From: Plutella xylostella
Taxonomy: Eukaryota; Arthropoda; Insecta; Lepidoptera; Plutellidae
Direction of reading: 5' to 3'
Assembly: GCF_932276165.1 (NCBI RefSeq)
Contig: NC_063982.1
Coordinates: 1,939,501-2,003,500 of the forward strand
Length of the DNA stretch: 64,000 nt
In this document: positions 10,101-20,519 of the stretch, piece after piece
Layout of the letters: the number at the start of each line of letters is the position of its first letter
How positions within the stretch are numbered: the first letter of the stretch is position 1
Notes under the pieces: model-generated
What the model was told of the DNA's origin: nothing
The model's database searches: none
Seen by the model: only the letters and a program-made list of their open reading frames with translations
Program-made: the position numbers and the translations under genes

Positions 10101-11030
10101 AAAGTCATCGACGATTTCAAGGAAAAAACTTGGCTAAGATAGAATCTGAGATCCAAGTATCACAGTTCTGTAATATACCTACAATATAATATAATATAAG
10201 TAAACGATATACATACAACTTGGCTACATTTTGAAGGACATGAGATGAAACACACAATAGGTCTAGTCTAGTGAGTGAATGTTATTGAGATTTGATAATG
10301 TGTCGTGATTTGTCGTTTCTGACCAATTACTAATATTATATTACTAGTAATATTAAATATTATATTATTAGTGAGTAATATTAGTACATTCACTTCTTCA
10401 TTCTAGGTACTGGGTATTGGGAATTAGGTTCTAAAAATTGGAAGAGGTCGTAAAACGTGGCAGTTTGGGAAAAAACGCTTTCAAACGGAAGATATGATAT
10501 TTTTTTTCAATTGGCGGCGATAGTTGAACTTGGTTTGAACGTAAATCTAGGAAAAACTATCTTAATTCTGTTCGAAAATTCGTTGGTAGGTGTATAAAAA
10601 CTAGCCAAGTCAGACCTTGGGCTACAATACATTATTTTATGTTATAAGAAGATATGATATGTTATACTGTTACTTATAAATTTCGGGACTGACCATTGAA
10701 CTTGGCACCCATATAGATCTCACTTCTTTTGTCGTTGTAGTCAAAACCAAGGCATTTATACCTAATAATATTGAACTTGGCTCTCATTTCACATTTATGT
10801 TTTTGATTGGATAAATTATTCTATTCTAAAGTCGGAAAACGCATTTTTCTACTAGGAAAATTTGTCCGGTTGTCTTTTGTTTCAGTTTATCACCAGTATC
10901 ATAGGAAGAAACATTTTAGTCATTGACAAAAAAATGTATAACATCACAAATCAGTGTGAGCAAAAAATCCTAACGAACCTTAAAAATCAGTGGCCAAGCC
11001 TCAAGTACAACGATAACTCATGCATACACA
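10101..11030. other. AACTTGG word-array region
   Basis: AACTTGGC or TTGAACTTGG occurs at 10127, 10217, 10524, 10696 and 10771, and the inverse GCCAAG at about 10604 and 10993. A further TGAACTTGGG lies at 12006. The pattern resembles the subterminal word arrays of elements E, F, X and W, but no termini or TSD could be placed. Confidence 0.35.
10329..10385. repeat. AT palindrome cluster
   Basis: ACTAATATTATATTACTAGT and its near inverse repeat around ATTAAATATTATATT, giving overlapping hairpins. Probably low-complexity or a MITE core. Confidence 0.4.
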
Positions 11031-11039
11031 GTTGTACAT

Positions 11040-11102
11040 AAACTGCCCTAGGCGGGGTTCGAACCTACGCCTTTGTACCAGGTAGCCGACACCCCTACCA
11101 AC
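11040..11102 (-). pseudogene. tRNA-like fragment (SINE head or tRNA pseudogene)
   Basis: On the minus strand GGTTCGAACCCCGCC matches a T-arm/B box. Upstream, GTCGGCTACCTGGTACAAAG is only loosely tRNA-like and the A box is poor. No acceptor stem pairs cleanly, so it is not a functional tRNA. Confidence 0.4.
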
Positions 11103-12422
11103 ACAAAAGAACCCATCAAAACCAGCCACTCCAACAATTTTAAACTATAAGTCCAAACCTTAGGATTTAAATCCAATAAAAAATGTTTTTGCGCTTACGA
11201 CGTTTTACCTTAGTAATGATATTCGATACCACAGATAACAAACTCAAATGAAATTTATTAGAATGACAAAAGCCATTCGGTTTTCCACTCTATTCGCTGT
11301 CAAGAAGAGTATATTTTGAGTGCAGCACGTAAAAAGACATTGACTTAATTTTTAAGGGAATAATTTATACCAGACTTGACCGCAGATATGACGTGTAATA
11401 TTAAAACATCGAATGGGACATTTTATTCTACAGTCTAAATTTACCTTTAATAATTTACTAGTAAGGTTTTTTTCCTGTAGCGAGTCAAAATGTTTATTTT
11501 TATGGATGTTGCGTCGCTTGAATCGTGAATGGAGTTATTTTGAATATGGTAACGAATATCTACGATAAGAATATTAAATGTTAATGGGTGAATTTCCCGC
11601 GGCCAAAATTTGCGTGGCATCAATGAAATCGGTATTAAAAAACAAAGTTATAATTTTCTAATATTTTTTTCCGGTTATGTGGAATAGTAATCTATATGAA
11701 GCACTAAATATTTTATCAATAGGATTAATGGATACTTTACAAAAAAATATTAAACCTCCAAATCTTTCATTGCCGTGTTTGTCCCCAGGTCATCTCGTTT
11801 TGTATTATTCTTCATTGATGAAAAAATATTGAGTGTTTAGATTTAAACTTAGTTTCATTTGATACATTAATAGTTAAAGTATTGTTACGAAATACATTTA
11901 TTCAAATAAATAAAGAATATAACGAACGGTAAGTGAAAATTCATGTGTCCCAGAACTACATTTCATCGCCGTGACCTAAACATGATCAAGGATATTGTTT
12001 TATCTATGAACTTGGGTCCCCCCCTCGGTACGCTAATCGTTTTTAACAAGTTTTGCCTAACTACTCGACGTGGAAAGAGGTACACAGGTGCCCACGTTTT
12101 CGCGCTATAGTGAAAGTTATATTTGTTTTTGGTCACTGGACATTTTTTCTTTCATCGCCGTGGATAGATATAACTTCTATAAAATTAAGTTTGTCTTCTT
12201 GAGTAAGCATTATAAAGAAAGCATTTTGAAAATATTCATCTTATAAAGTGTTTGTTTCTCCGAATAGTTAATACTTTTTTTGTTATTTATATTTAATGGC
12301 TTGATTTTCATCGCCATGCTTTCATTTCCGTGGTTTCCGTGGCCAAAATTTGCTATGGAAATGAAAAAAAAGTCACGGCAATGAAAAAAAAATCATCGCC
12401 ATGCCTTGTAAAATAATGTGTA

Positions 12423-12505
12423 TTCATTGCCGTGGCCTGGTTATTAATTTCCGTGGCCAGGTTATTCATTTCCGTGGCCAGGTTATTCATTTCCGTGACA
12501 TATGT
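12423..12505. repeat. short tandem repeat, ~24-bp period
   Basis: TTCCGTGGCCAGGTTATTCA recurs with one degenerate and two good copies inside the TCATTGCCGTGG array. The apparent small proteins on both strands here (LATEMNNLATEINN and LLISVARLFISVARLF) come from this periodicity. Confidence 0.75.
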
Positions 12506-12727
12506 TTTCATCGCCATGGTATGTATGATTAGGCAAATAAAAATATATTTACCATCTTTTGTAATACAGATAATACCGATCACTGAAATTACCTTGGACT
12601 TGTCAAATTACCTCTTTTTGCAGTTCGATAAAACGGGCGCGTATCGCGATGTATAAAAACTAAATGTATAATTTATCAATAACAATCACAAAATAAGTAT
12701 TATAATTAACGTAATGTATAAATAAGA

Positions 12728-13047
12728 CATGTTTTAGCTCAAGCGCCCGCTTCTCATGCCAGAGATGCGGGTGCAAATCTTGGCGCTGACATGTAACAAT
12801 GAGTTCTTTGAATTTAAGTACAATGTATACCATCGCTCTTACGGTGAAGGAAAACATCGTGAGGAAATCTGCATATCTAGATTTAGCACATCTAGATATG
12901 TGAATCCACCGACCGTCAGTGGACCAGCGTGGTCGGAAATGGTCCAAAATTAAAAAGGCAGTTTAAACCTTGGGTATATGCACAAAGGTTCCATTCGAGA
13001 GAGCCAGGTGCAGGTACTTACACCCCCAGCAGATAATAGAATAGCAT
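12728..13047 (+). repeat. tRNA-derived SINE G, diverged copy
   Basis: AAGCGCCCGCTTCTCATGCC, then ATACCATCGCTCTTACGGTG, TCTAGATTTAGCACATCTAG and GAGAGAGCCAGGTGCAGGTA, ending in AATAGAATAG. It matches the complete copy at 57.3 kb, but the B box is damaged (GGTGCAAATCTTGG). Confidence 0.8.
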
Positions 13048-13059
13048 ATAATATACATT

Positions 13060-13637
13060 TCCGCAGGAACTCAGCTGGATGCTAAGTGGCCTAAATGCTG
13101 CTTGCCAACGTGTAGGCCTCGGTATGAACTTGGGCAAGACGAAAGTCATGTAGAATGTTCACATCAAACGGGAGCCGGTGATCGTTGGTGAGACAACTAT
13201 ATGTCTACCTCAAGCAGACTATTCGGCTAGGCAGAAGCAATTTCGACAAGGAGGCTGAAAAGCGCATCTAACTGGGTTGGGCCGCATTCGGGAATCATCG
13301 TCACATATATGCTCCTCGGCCATTCCTCACAGCCAGAAGACAAAGGTCTTCAACCAGTGCACACTGCCAGTGATGACGTATGGTGCAGAGACGTAGACAC
13401 TGAGAGTGGGACTGGTCCACCGATTTAAAGTCACTCAGCGTGCTATGAAGAGAGCTTCGCTTGGGGTTTCTCTAATGGATCGTATCCTGTATAATATCCT
13501 AATATCTGTCAAAATGTGCAAGCTTAGGCAGGTAGCCGGTAGTAGCTGGATTAGGAAGGCCGAGGACCGAGTGTTGTGGCGCTCCTTGGGAGAGACCTAT
13601 GTCCAGCAGTGGATGATTATAGGCTGATGATGATAAA
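13060..13637 (+). pseudogene. RTE-type LINE ORF2 C-terminus, degenerate
   Basis: Shifting frames give GLGMNLGKTKVM, VHIKREPVIVGETT, then VMTYGAE, LVHRFKVTQRAMKRA and finally WRSLGETYVQQW. These are the end of the palm and the thumb/C-terminal region of RTE-like reverse transcriptase. Stops, a frameshift and an internal deletion (after the LMDRI motif) disable it. It ends at the GATGATGAT tail, so both 5' end and middle are lost. Confidence 0.8.
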
Positions 13638-13738
13638 ATACATTCCATATTATTATATCAATTAAAATATACTTTCATTTAGCATACAGCTCATAAAATA
13701 TTCTATCATATCACGTAATCTGTGTAAAATTACACAAC

Positions 13739-13893
13739 GCCATCAAAACCCCTAGCACCAAAACCTTAAGATAACCTTAAGAAAGCGAGGAGGAGCGGTT
13801 AAGTGCACATGCTGCGCCCCACTTTGCTGTTGACGAACATATGCACCTAACTTCACCTATCTTTAGGTTTTGGTACTAGGGGTTTTGATGGCG
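13739..13893. repeat. hairpin element with 35-bp TIRs and shared core
   Basis: CGCCATCAAAACCCCTAGCA...CCTTAAGAT pairs with ATCTTTAGGTTTTGG...GGGGTTTTGATGGCG. The centre holds GCGAGGAGGAGCG, GTGCACATG and its inverse CATATGCACCTAAC, which are also parts of the core in elements E and F. It encodes nothing. Confidence 0.75.
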
Positions 13894-14003
13894 GTTTTTG
13901 GTGGTTTGTTCGGTGATTTGTGATTCAGCACAGATCATGTCATATCATAATATATTTTATGAACTTTACATAACATTAACAGTTCGTATACTGTATAATA
14001 TTA

Positions 14004-14440
14004 TCATCATCATCATCATCAACATCTCAGCCATAGGACATCCACTGCTGAACATAGGCTCCCCCAATGATTTCCACCTTGTCCGATCGGAGGCGGCCCG
14101 CATCCAGTGCTTCCCCGCGGACTTGACTATATCGTCCGTCCATCTCGCGGGTGGGCCGCCCAACGCTGCGCTTGCCGGTACGTGGTCTCCACTCGAGGAA
14201 TCTTCTGCTCCACGGACCATCAGTCCTTCGAGCAATGTGTCCAGCCCTCTGCCATTTCAGCTTACTGACTCGATAGGCCATATCGGTTACTTTGGTTCTT
14301 CTACGGATCCCTTCATTTCTGATTCGATCACGTAGAGATACGCCGAGCATAGCCCTTTCCATAGCTTGCTGGGTGACTTCGAGCCTATTTAAGAGGCCTA
14401 AAGACCACGTCTCGGCACCGTAGGTCATCACTGGCAACAT
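14004..14440 (-). pseudogene. RTE-type LINE ORF2 C-terminus, nearly open
   Basis: About 137 residues of RTE-type C-terminal sequence: VMTYGAETWSL, AMERAMLGVSLRDRIRN, RRTKVTDMAYRVSKLKWQRA, GHIARRTDGPW, then FLEWRPRTGKRSVGRPTR. A frameshift follows near residue 105, because the canonical RWTDD is lost while GAYVQQW is recovered at the end. The minus-strand 3' end has the GATGAT tail. Strong 5' truncation is typical of incomplete target-primed reverse transcription. Confidence 0.85.
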
Positions 14441-15166
14441 GTATAATTTTATACTTTATGAAAATATAGATGTTATAATAGGTAAGGTTAATTATATGTT
14501 GTGAACGATATTAATGTGAAATTAAACATTTCGTTTTTATAAGTCGCAATAAGAACCCCATAATACTACTTAAAGAATTCCATACTACATTCTTTATTAT
14601 TTTATACATACTGTCGTTCTTTCTTTCGTTCCAATATCTATCCAAATATTTCTACCATACATAAGCTGTCTAAGTTTGCGATTCCCTCACCGTTTTTTAT
14701 TTTTGCAGTGGATTGATTCTTTCATATCCATAGCACAGTTCTTTCATTGCCGTGGGCGTTAGTGTCATTGCCGTGGATGTTTTTTTCATTGCCGTGGACG
14801 CTTATTTCATTGCCGTGAACGCATGTGTCATCGCCGTGGCACGAAATTTTTGATCATCTGTATCTCGTTAAGTTTTTAACTTATCTGCTAGCCATTAAGT
14901 AAGAACACTAACATTAACAAAAACTTTAATAAAAGCGGTTTTTCAATTTAAAAAACCTAAAGATAAAAAAGTCCACGGAAATGAAGATTTTTTAGGACTT
15001 GTTGAAATCCATCCTAATACATTTTGCAGATGAAAAATGTTTTTCGCTTAATCAATGTTCGTACCTACAGGTGTTCCTATTAATAATCACGCGAACTTCA
15101 TATTATTAATAATTGAAGGACGTGATGTCGTGAAAATGTGAAATGTGTTATCGTACCTACAGAATA

Positions 15167-15397
15167 CAGGGTGTTGCAAAAAGGGTATACTAAGGCGAAA
15201 CCTACATGTGCAGCATGGTATATCTAAGCCCGAAACTGAAATCAAAATGTCAATATTCGCGAAAAACCGACCAAGTTTCTATGGAAAAAGAATCCTTTTT
15301 TTCGCGAATTTTGAAATTCTGATTTCAGTTTCGGGCTTAGATATACCATGCTGCACATGTAGGTTTCGCCTTAGTATACCCTTTTTGCAACACCCTG
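15167..15397. repeat. foldback MITE M, complete, TA TSD
   Basis: CAGGGTGTTGCAAAAAGGGT and its inverse bound 231 bases flanked by TA on both sides. The arms stay complementary for about 100 bases (ACATGTGCAGCATGGTATAT, then GCCCGAAACTGAAATCA). TA duplication and CAGGG termini fit a Tc1/mariner-type MITE. Reading frames on both strands mirror each other because of the palindrome. Confidence 0.9.
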
Positions 15398-15407
15398 TAG
15401 AATAGAT

Positions 15408-15618
15408 ATAGCGAGCAATGAAAAAGTTCCACTTACAGATGTAGACACCGAATGACCCCAAATTTTTAAACATTTATTGAATTTGATCAAAATATTTACG
15501 TTTTGGTTGGTAATATTCCGATGCGCTGTTAAATTTGCTTCAATATTACGCTTTTCCGTTTAGGAGTAATTTGGTGCTATAATATATAGTCACTGGAACT
15601 TATTTATTGCTCACGAGT
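15408..15618 (+). repeat. MITE C, near-complete diverged copy
   Basis: GCGAGCAATGAAAAAGTTCC to GGAACTTATTTATTGCTCAC, with the internal block CCGTTTAGGAGTAATTTGGT. It lies only about ten bases from MITE M. Confidence 0.7.
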
Positions 15619-16688
15619 GTGTTTTGGATTTTTTTCACCTTCGACCGAATAAATAAGGTGTTATGGTGTATCAGTTCGTGTGGCTGTCTGTCGCCACAAG
15701 AGTTATTGTAGCCCTAAAAGTGACTTGTTTTATAGAGCTTCAAACTGAAAGCCCAAAAAGCTTCAACTCTCCACAACTACACACAAAGTATGAAAATCGT
15801 CAAGTTTATGAGTTTGATAATACTCAATGAAATCCTACGTACTTATCTCACTATGTAATTGGCTAAAAAAATACCGTGAAATCATAGAAATAAACACACA
15901 ATTCACGCCAATAAAATTTCTGTACCGTTTGGTTGCATGTCATTAAATATGCATTTTTTTATTTTTATTGTCTCTAAGAAAGAGTTGAAGTGTGCCGTAT
16001 AAAAGATTAGCCATAAAAGCCGCATCGTGACTACAAACATTTTTAGTAATAAAATTTAAACGTTTGATTCGCCCGACATCGCTAACTTACAGTTAAACTA
16101 TTATTTGACCGAAAAAAGTATTATTAGGCAGGTGGAATGGTCAGTCATGGTCATGGCTCAATTTAACGCCAATTCACCTTGTTTTGACCCTAAACGATTT
16201 ATAAAAAAAACTTACTTGCACCTTTACTAAATATTTTAGAATAATACCTCACTTTCCATGTCGCAACTCTACCAAGTAGACATCTATGGTGTATCTATTG
16301 ACCATTGTAATATTGTAAAACGTAGCTAAAAAATAAAAATGCAAAATAAAATCCGAACGTCAAAAGGTCTTCCAAAAAAGCGGGAACACGAATGGACCAG
16401 AGAGAATTTTATTTTATTTTTTTCAAAGCGTTATCTGTGTACCATCTAATCACGGTAGCGGCCAGATAATAAAGGTGTTCCACGAACGCTCCATACCGTA
16501 ATTATAGCAATGCTAAAGTTATGTTTCGTCTGGCCGTAGGCTGTTTAGAGTTGTGTCCAGTCCTGATTGAGGATGTGAAGGTCTAGCTCACGATAACCTC
16601 TTTGGTGTGTAGGCAGAAAACTGTTTTTATACATACGCGTAGGAGCAATGAAAAAAATTAAATTTAAAAAAAGAAAAAAGTATTTAGG
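15619..16688. other. no recognisable gene or repeat
   Basis: AT-rich, no long reading frame, no inverted termini noticed. This is one of the longer stretches without obvious repeats. Confidence 0.45.
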
Positions 16689-16690
16689 TA

Positions 16691-16913
16691 CAGTGCCACA
16701 AACTTATCTGTTCCGGTGACAGCTCACATAAATGACTAATATTTCTTAATTCTATAAGATTTTAAGTTTGCTTGTATTGTTAATTCGCTCTTGCGGTGTT
16801 AATAAACCCATATAATCTTTTACAATATACAATTCATTAGTAAGTAATGAGATATGGATCAATTTAGTTCGCTCTCACCGGAACAGATAAGTTTGTGGCA
16901 CTGTACTTATTTG
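16691..16913. repeat. MITE L, complete, TA TSD
   Basis: CAGTGCCACAAACTTATCTG and its inverse CAGATAAGTTTGTGGCACTG bound 223 bases flanked by TA (16689-16690 and 16914-16915). Tc1/mariner type by TSD and terminus. Near-identical copy at 55.8 kb. Confidence 0.9.
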
Positions 16914-16924
16914 TTGCTTAAATA

Positions 16925-17162
16925 CACTCACGGGCAATGATAAAATTCCACTTACAAAATGCAGACACCAAACGACCCCGATTTTTTCAAACAGTCAATT
17001 TAAAATTTGTAAAAATATTACAGTTTTTAGTTGGTAATATCCTGATGTTCTGTTTTGTTAAATGTACTTTAAATGTTGCATTAGGCCTCATTAAGCTAGC
17101 TTTTTCAGTTTTGGAGTAATTTGGTGCTATTCGCAGTGGAACCTTTTCATTGCCCGTGAGTG
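16925..17162 (+). repeat. MITE C, complete, TA TSD
   Basis: CACTCACGGGCAATGA and its inverse TCATTGCCCGTGAGTG bound 238 bases flanked by TA. This and the copy at 24.2 kb have the same length and serve as reference copies. No coding capacity. Confidence 0.9.
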
Positions 17163-17164
17163 TA

Positions 17165-17547
17165 GGTATATTATTCTGATGCGCTGTTAAAATATAATTC
17201 AATATTGCAAACTTTTCCGTTTAGGAGTAATTTAGTGCTATTGTCACTGGACCGAATGGCGTAGTGGTTAGTGACCCTGACTACTGAGCCGATGGTCCCG
17301 GGTTCGATTCCCGGCTGGGGCAGATATTTGTTTAAACACAGATATTTGTTCTCGGGTCTTGGATGTGCCCGTAAAATGGCAATAGGCCCGCCCCCTATTA
17401 CATTGGGACTGACATAACACTCTGGCGAAAAGTGGGTGCAGCAATGCACCTCTGCCTACCCCGCAAGGGAGTACATTAGTACAAGGCGTGAGTGCGTGTT
17501 TTTTGTGTGTTTTTTGTCACTGGAACTATTGTCATTGCTGGCGAGTG
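17165..17547 (+). repeat. MITE C fragment carrying a SINE
   Basis: The left half of C is lost. The sequence starts at TTCTGATGCGCTGTTAAAAT, is interrupted at TTGTCACTGGA by a type-B SINE, and resumes to the terminal TCATTGCTGGCGAGTG. Confidence 0.75.
17252..17513 (+). repeat. tRNA-derived SINE, type B, full length
   Basis: The 11-bp TSD TTGTCACTGGA lies at 17241-17251 and 17514-17524. The head carries GAATGGCGTAGTGGTTAGTG and GGTTCGATTCCCGG; the body is close to the copies at 34.6 and 46.3 kb. Confidence 0.9.
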
Positions 17548-17613
17548 TATCTACAGCTAGATCATTCTGTTAGATCAAAATCATCGCTAACGCTAAAATA
17601 TAAAACAGTGTCA

Positions 17614-17785
17614 TGACCACTGAATGGTATAGTGGTTAAAGACATTGACTACTTTGCCGAAGGTCCCGGGTTCGATCCCTGGCCAGGGCAGGTATTTGTT
17701 TAAACACAGATATTCAGAGGTCTTGGTTGTTAATATGTATTTTTAATATATACCAGAGTATCTTTGTAGATATATCAATTTGGTC
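17614..17785 (+). repeat. tRNA-derived SINE, type A, tail-truncated
   Basis: The head with GGTTCGATCCCTGG is followed by GGTCTTGGTTGTTAATATGT, the type-A continuation, then decays. Confidence 0.65.
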
Positions 17786-17789
17786 CTAT

Positions 17790-17825
17790 ATATTGTCACT
17801 AGAATTTTTTCGTTGCTAGCGAGTC
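17790..17825 (+). repeat. MITE C terminal fragment
   Basis: TTGTCACTAGAATTTTTTCG and GCTAGCGAGTC before TA. Only the right terminus remains. Confidence 0.5.
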
Positions 17826-17829
17826 TATA

Positions 17830-18072
17830 CAGGGTTATTGGTAAGTAGACCAGATCCTTTCAGGAGGTGATACAGGAAGGCATTTCCAGTCGATTAAACC
17901 CACGATATGGCCAAAACAAAAACAAAAATTGGCAAAAAATTAAAAAAACCTTAAGTATTAAATATCTTACAAATGGTTAAGTTTTGGATAATGCATTATT
18001 GGGTTCAATCGACTGGAAATGCCTTCCTCTATCACCTCCTGAAAGGATTTGGTGTACTTACCAATAACCCTG
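17830..18072. repeat. foldback MITE, 243 bp, TA TSD
   Basis: CAGGGTTATTGGTAAGTA and its inverse bound the element, with TA on each side. The arms pair for about 75 bases through CCTTTCAGGAGGTGATA and GGCATTTCCAGTCGATT. It is distinct in sequence from family M although the CAGGG start is shared. Confidence 0.9.
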
Positions 18073-18085
18073 TATATTTACTTAA

Positions 18086-19323
18086 GGGGAATTATAAAAC
18101 GAGCGAACAAAAAAAAACTTTGCGACTGATGATGACATACTGTTTTAATAACTTGGGCGGTATGAATTTGAGTAAGCGAAAAATTAACTAAACTGACGAC
18201 GAATATTTATTTATAATAAAATCCAGAACGAGCTTACAATAAGTGGATTGTGATAAATCCATTTCAGATATAAAAAAAATATCCGAGCGAATTCATTACT
18301 AAGTGAGCGACTGGAAATACAGAGAGGGCAACTTCAATATTAACATAGATTCGATTTTTCTAAGTGAGGTTATACTTAGCGAACTACTAAAAAGTTCACT
18401 TTGAGCAAAGTTTTGTATGCTGCTTTATTAATGATTATTGGTTACTGATATTCTATTTGAGGGCTTATGTTTTTTTTTTTGATACCCTTTTATAAAAACT
18501 ACAGATTTTTAAATGCGCGTTTGGACTGCCAAAAATGATCGTGCGACTGTCCCGATTTTTTCAATAGATATGTATGCAAACACGTTTTGGGGCTAGCAAT
18601 TCGGCTCAAACTAACAACACCAGTCACTGGAAGCAAAAATTATACCCATTGGACAAAAAAGAAAACGGCGACGATGAGTAGTAGGGCTCCTCATACCTAT
18701 CAATGTTTCTTAGGCCGAGTGTTTTGATCCGTGGTCATCTTTAACCATTAGTCAAGTCACTTGACCACGGATCAAAAAACTCGGCCTTAGTATTAATAAG
18801 AAGTTTTTTTTTAGTTGACTGAAGCGTCTCATTTTATTTTTTGTTAATTTGATTGAAATAAATGCATGCATATTACTTTATTTTTACGGAGTACATTGTT
18901 TTATTTAATTACCCTTATATTTCAATACTAAAATTTCTCAACTAATAGAATAGTGTTTCTTCAAATAGTTATTTCATATTATTTTTATTTTTTTAAACGT
19001 GAGCTCATTATACTCTGCTCATTAGTGTATTTTTCAAAGTGGTTTTTGTATTCGAAACACTTCATTTAAGATAAAATGCCGCTCAGTATAAAAAATACAT
19101 TTGCCAAATATTGAAAAAATTGCAGGACGTAACGTTGACACTCAAACAAATATTAGGTCGCTCAAATATTATGAAGCTGCTCATTTTGTATTTTAAGTAA
19201 GTTGCTGTTCTGTTGATTTCTCGTCACTCGCAGTCAGTCGCTCACTTAGTAATTCTATAACCCAAATTAATTAATTTTGACACTTAGAACTGTAATTTAC
19301 AGTCACTCGTTTTATTGCTACCC
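18086..19323. mobile_element. TIR element X, word-array type, 9-bp TSD
   Basis: A perfect 9-bp duplication, TTTACTTAA, lies at 18077-18085 and 19324-19332. The ends read GGGGAATTATAAAACGAGCG and, in reverse complement, GGGTAGCAATAAAACGAGTG. The left part repeats GAGCGA-like words; the right part repeats the inverse (TCGCTC, CTGCTCATT, TCACTCG). There is no transposase or long reading frame. The duplication length and terminal G-run match elements E and F. Confidence 0.8.
18713..18789. repeat. short hairpin inside element X
   Basis: TTAGGCCGAGTGTTTTGATC CGTGGTCA pairs with TGACCACGGATC AAAAAACTCGGCCTTA. A half-copy, TTTAGGCCGAGTTTTTTGAT, occurs near 60.69 kb, so it is probably an independent small MITE. 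Confidence 0.7.
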
Positions 19324-19568
19324 TTTACTTAATAATCTGATCAAAATCAAATCATGAATTTGTCCATATTCGAAAAAGTAATGATTAGACGTTGATTTTT
19401 ATCGATGACGCCATTTTAACAGAATTATACCTTGCATAAGGTCTAGGCTCTAAAGTGAATAATATTGAGCGTTTGAATTTTACCGGCTATTTAGACAAAA
19501 TACTGGATCCAATAATATAACAATCTAAGATGCAACAGATCTAGACACATATATTTTTTAATACTTAA

Positions 19569-19753
19569 CTAGCTGTTCCCGCGAGCTTTGCTTCGCCCCA
19601 AAAAGTTTTCCCATGGGAATTCCGCAATAAAAGTAGCCTATGTGTTAATCGAGGGTGTCGGCTAACCATACCAAATTTCATTTAAAAATCAGTTTTGCCA
19701 TAACAAATATAGTTACACACTCACAAACTTTCGCCTTTAAAATATTAGTAGGA
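19569..19753 (-). mobile_element. Helitron-like element (Lep1 type), diverged
   Basis: In minus orientation it runs from TCCTACTAATATT to CAGCTAG before T. It keeps GGGAACAGCTAG and TTTTCCCATGGGAATTCC in reverse. The GTCT microsatellite is missing and the interior is shortened. Confidence 0.6.
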
Positions 19754-19769
19754 TGTAGGAAAAGGGTTT

Positions 19770-20450
19770 AAGAGATACTGTTACTTCTTAAAAAATAAGA
19801 ATAATAAATAGTTAATTAGTTATTCAGTTCTATTTTAACTACTAACTAGGTATTATATATCAGTCCCGACCGGACATCAAACCTGGGACTCCCGAGCACA
19901 ATATAAAAACGAATAAGTAATCTCATTACTTAAGTAGTTTTTAATCCGCACTGTCCACAAATAATGTTAACCTATGTAGGTATGTTACCTTAGAAATTAA
20001 ATTGTATGAGTATCTAAATAAGTAATGTTAATACCTATGTATAATTAATACCTATTGTTATATTCATGTTACTGATTTGTCGACCACGATTGTATTTAGT
20101 GTCAAGACAAACCCTTCAGGTTTAATGGCACGTAAACTTCAATAAAATAACTATGTTACACAAAGTTTGGTATAATAAATAAATAATTAATTTCAGTTGG
20201 CTTCATAATACGAGTAAATTCTTAATAGAAGGTAATTCACTGAAACATAGATATGTGATGTGCTAGTAATGTAATTTTTACATTATTTTAATTGATTTAA
20301 TCAATTTTGTAAGTTTGTCTAATGTATAAAGTATATTAGAGTGTCTCTACATTATTAATTTGAGTAAGTAATTATTGAATGGTAGGTAGGTACCCAAATA
20401 CATTTCGAATTGATAGAAACAAGCTATTTTGGAATAACACAATATTATTC
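19770..20450. other. AT-rich, one weak tRNA-like scrap
   Basis: Around 19860-19905 CCGACCGGACATCAAACCTG GGA is a weak inverse T-arm, possibly a SINE head remnant. Otherwise nothing recognised. Confidence 0.35.
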
Positions 20451-20519
20451 TCATCACGACCCATTACGTCCCCACTGCTGGGGCACGGGTCTCCTTTCCA
20501 ATGAAGGAAGGGTTTAGGC

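Larger units (their letters stand above)
11594..15000. other. TCATTGCCGTGG word-array region, heavily invaded
   Basis: Variants of TCATTGCCGTGG (also TCATCGCCGTGG and TCATTTCCGTGG) occur near 11765, 11963, 12152 and 12306, at least four times in 12423-12510, five times in 14743-14842, and inverted near 12375 and 14980. Clusters lie at both sides, with a SINE, two RTE relics and a hairpin element between them. This is what an old TIR element with subterminal arrays and later insertions would look like. I could not find its exact ends or a TSD. Confidence 0.45.

Noticed and set aside
11040..11102. Functional tRNA gene
   Set aside because: Only a T-arm-like sequence is convincing; acceptor stem and A box do not fit.
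14027..14440. Possible intact small host gene (137 codons)
   Set aside because: The text is the C-terminus of RTE-type ORF2 and ends in the element's GATGAT tail; it is a truncated retroelement with a frameshift.
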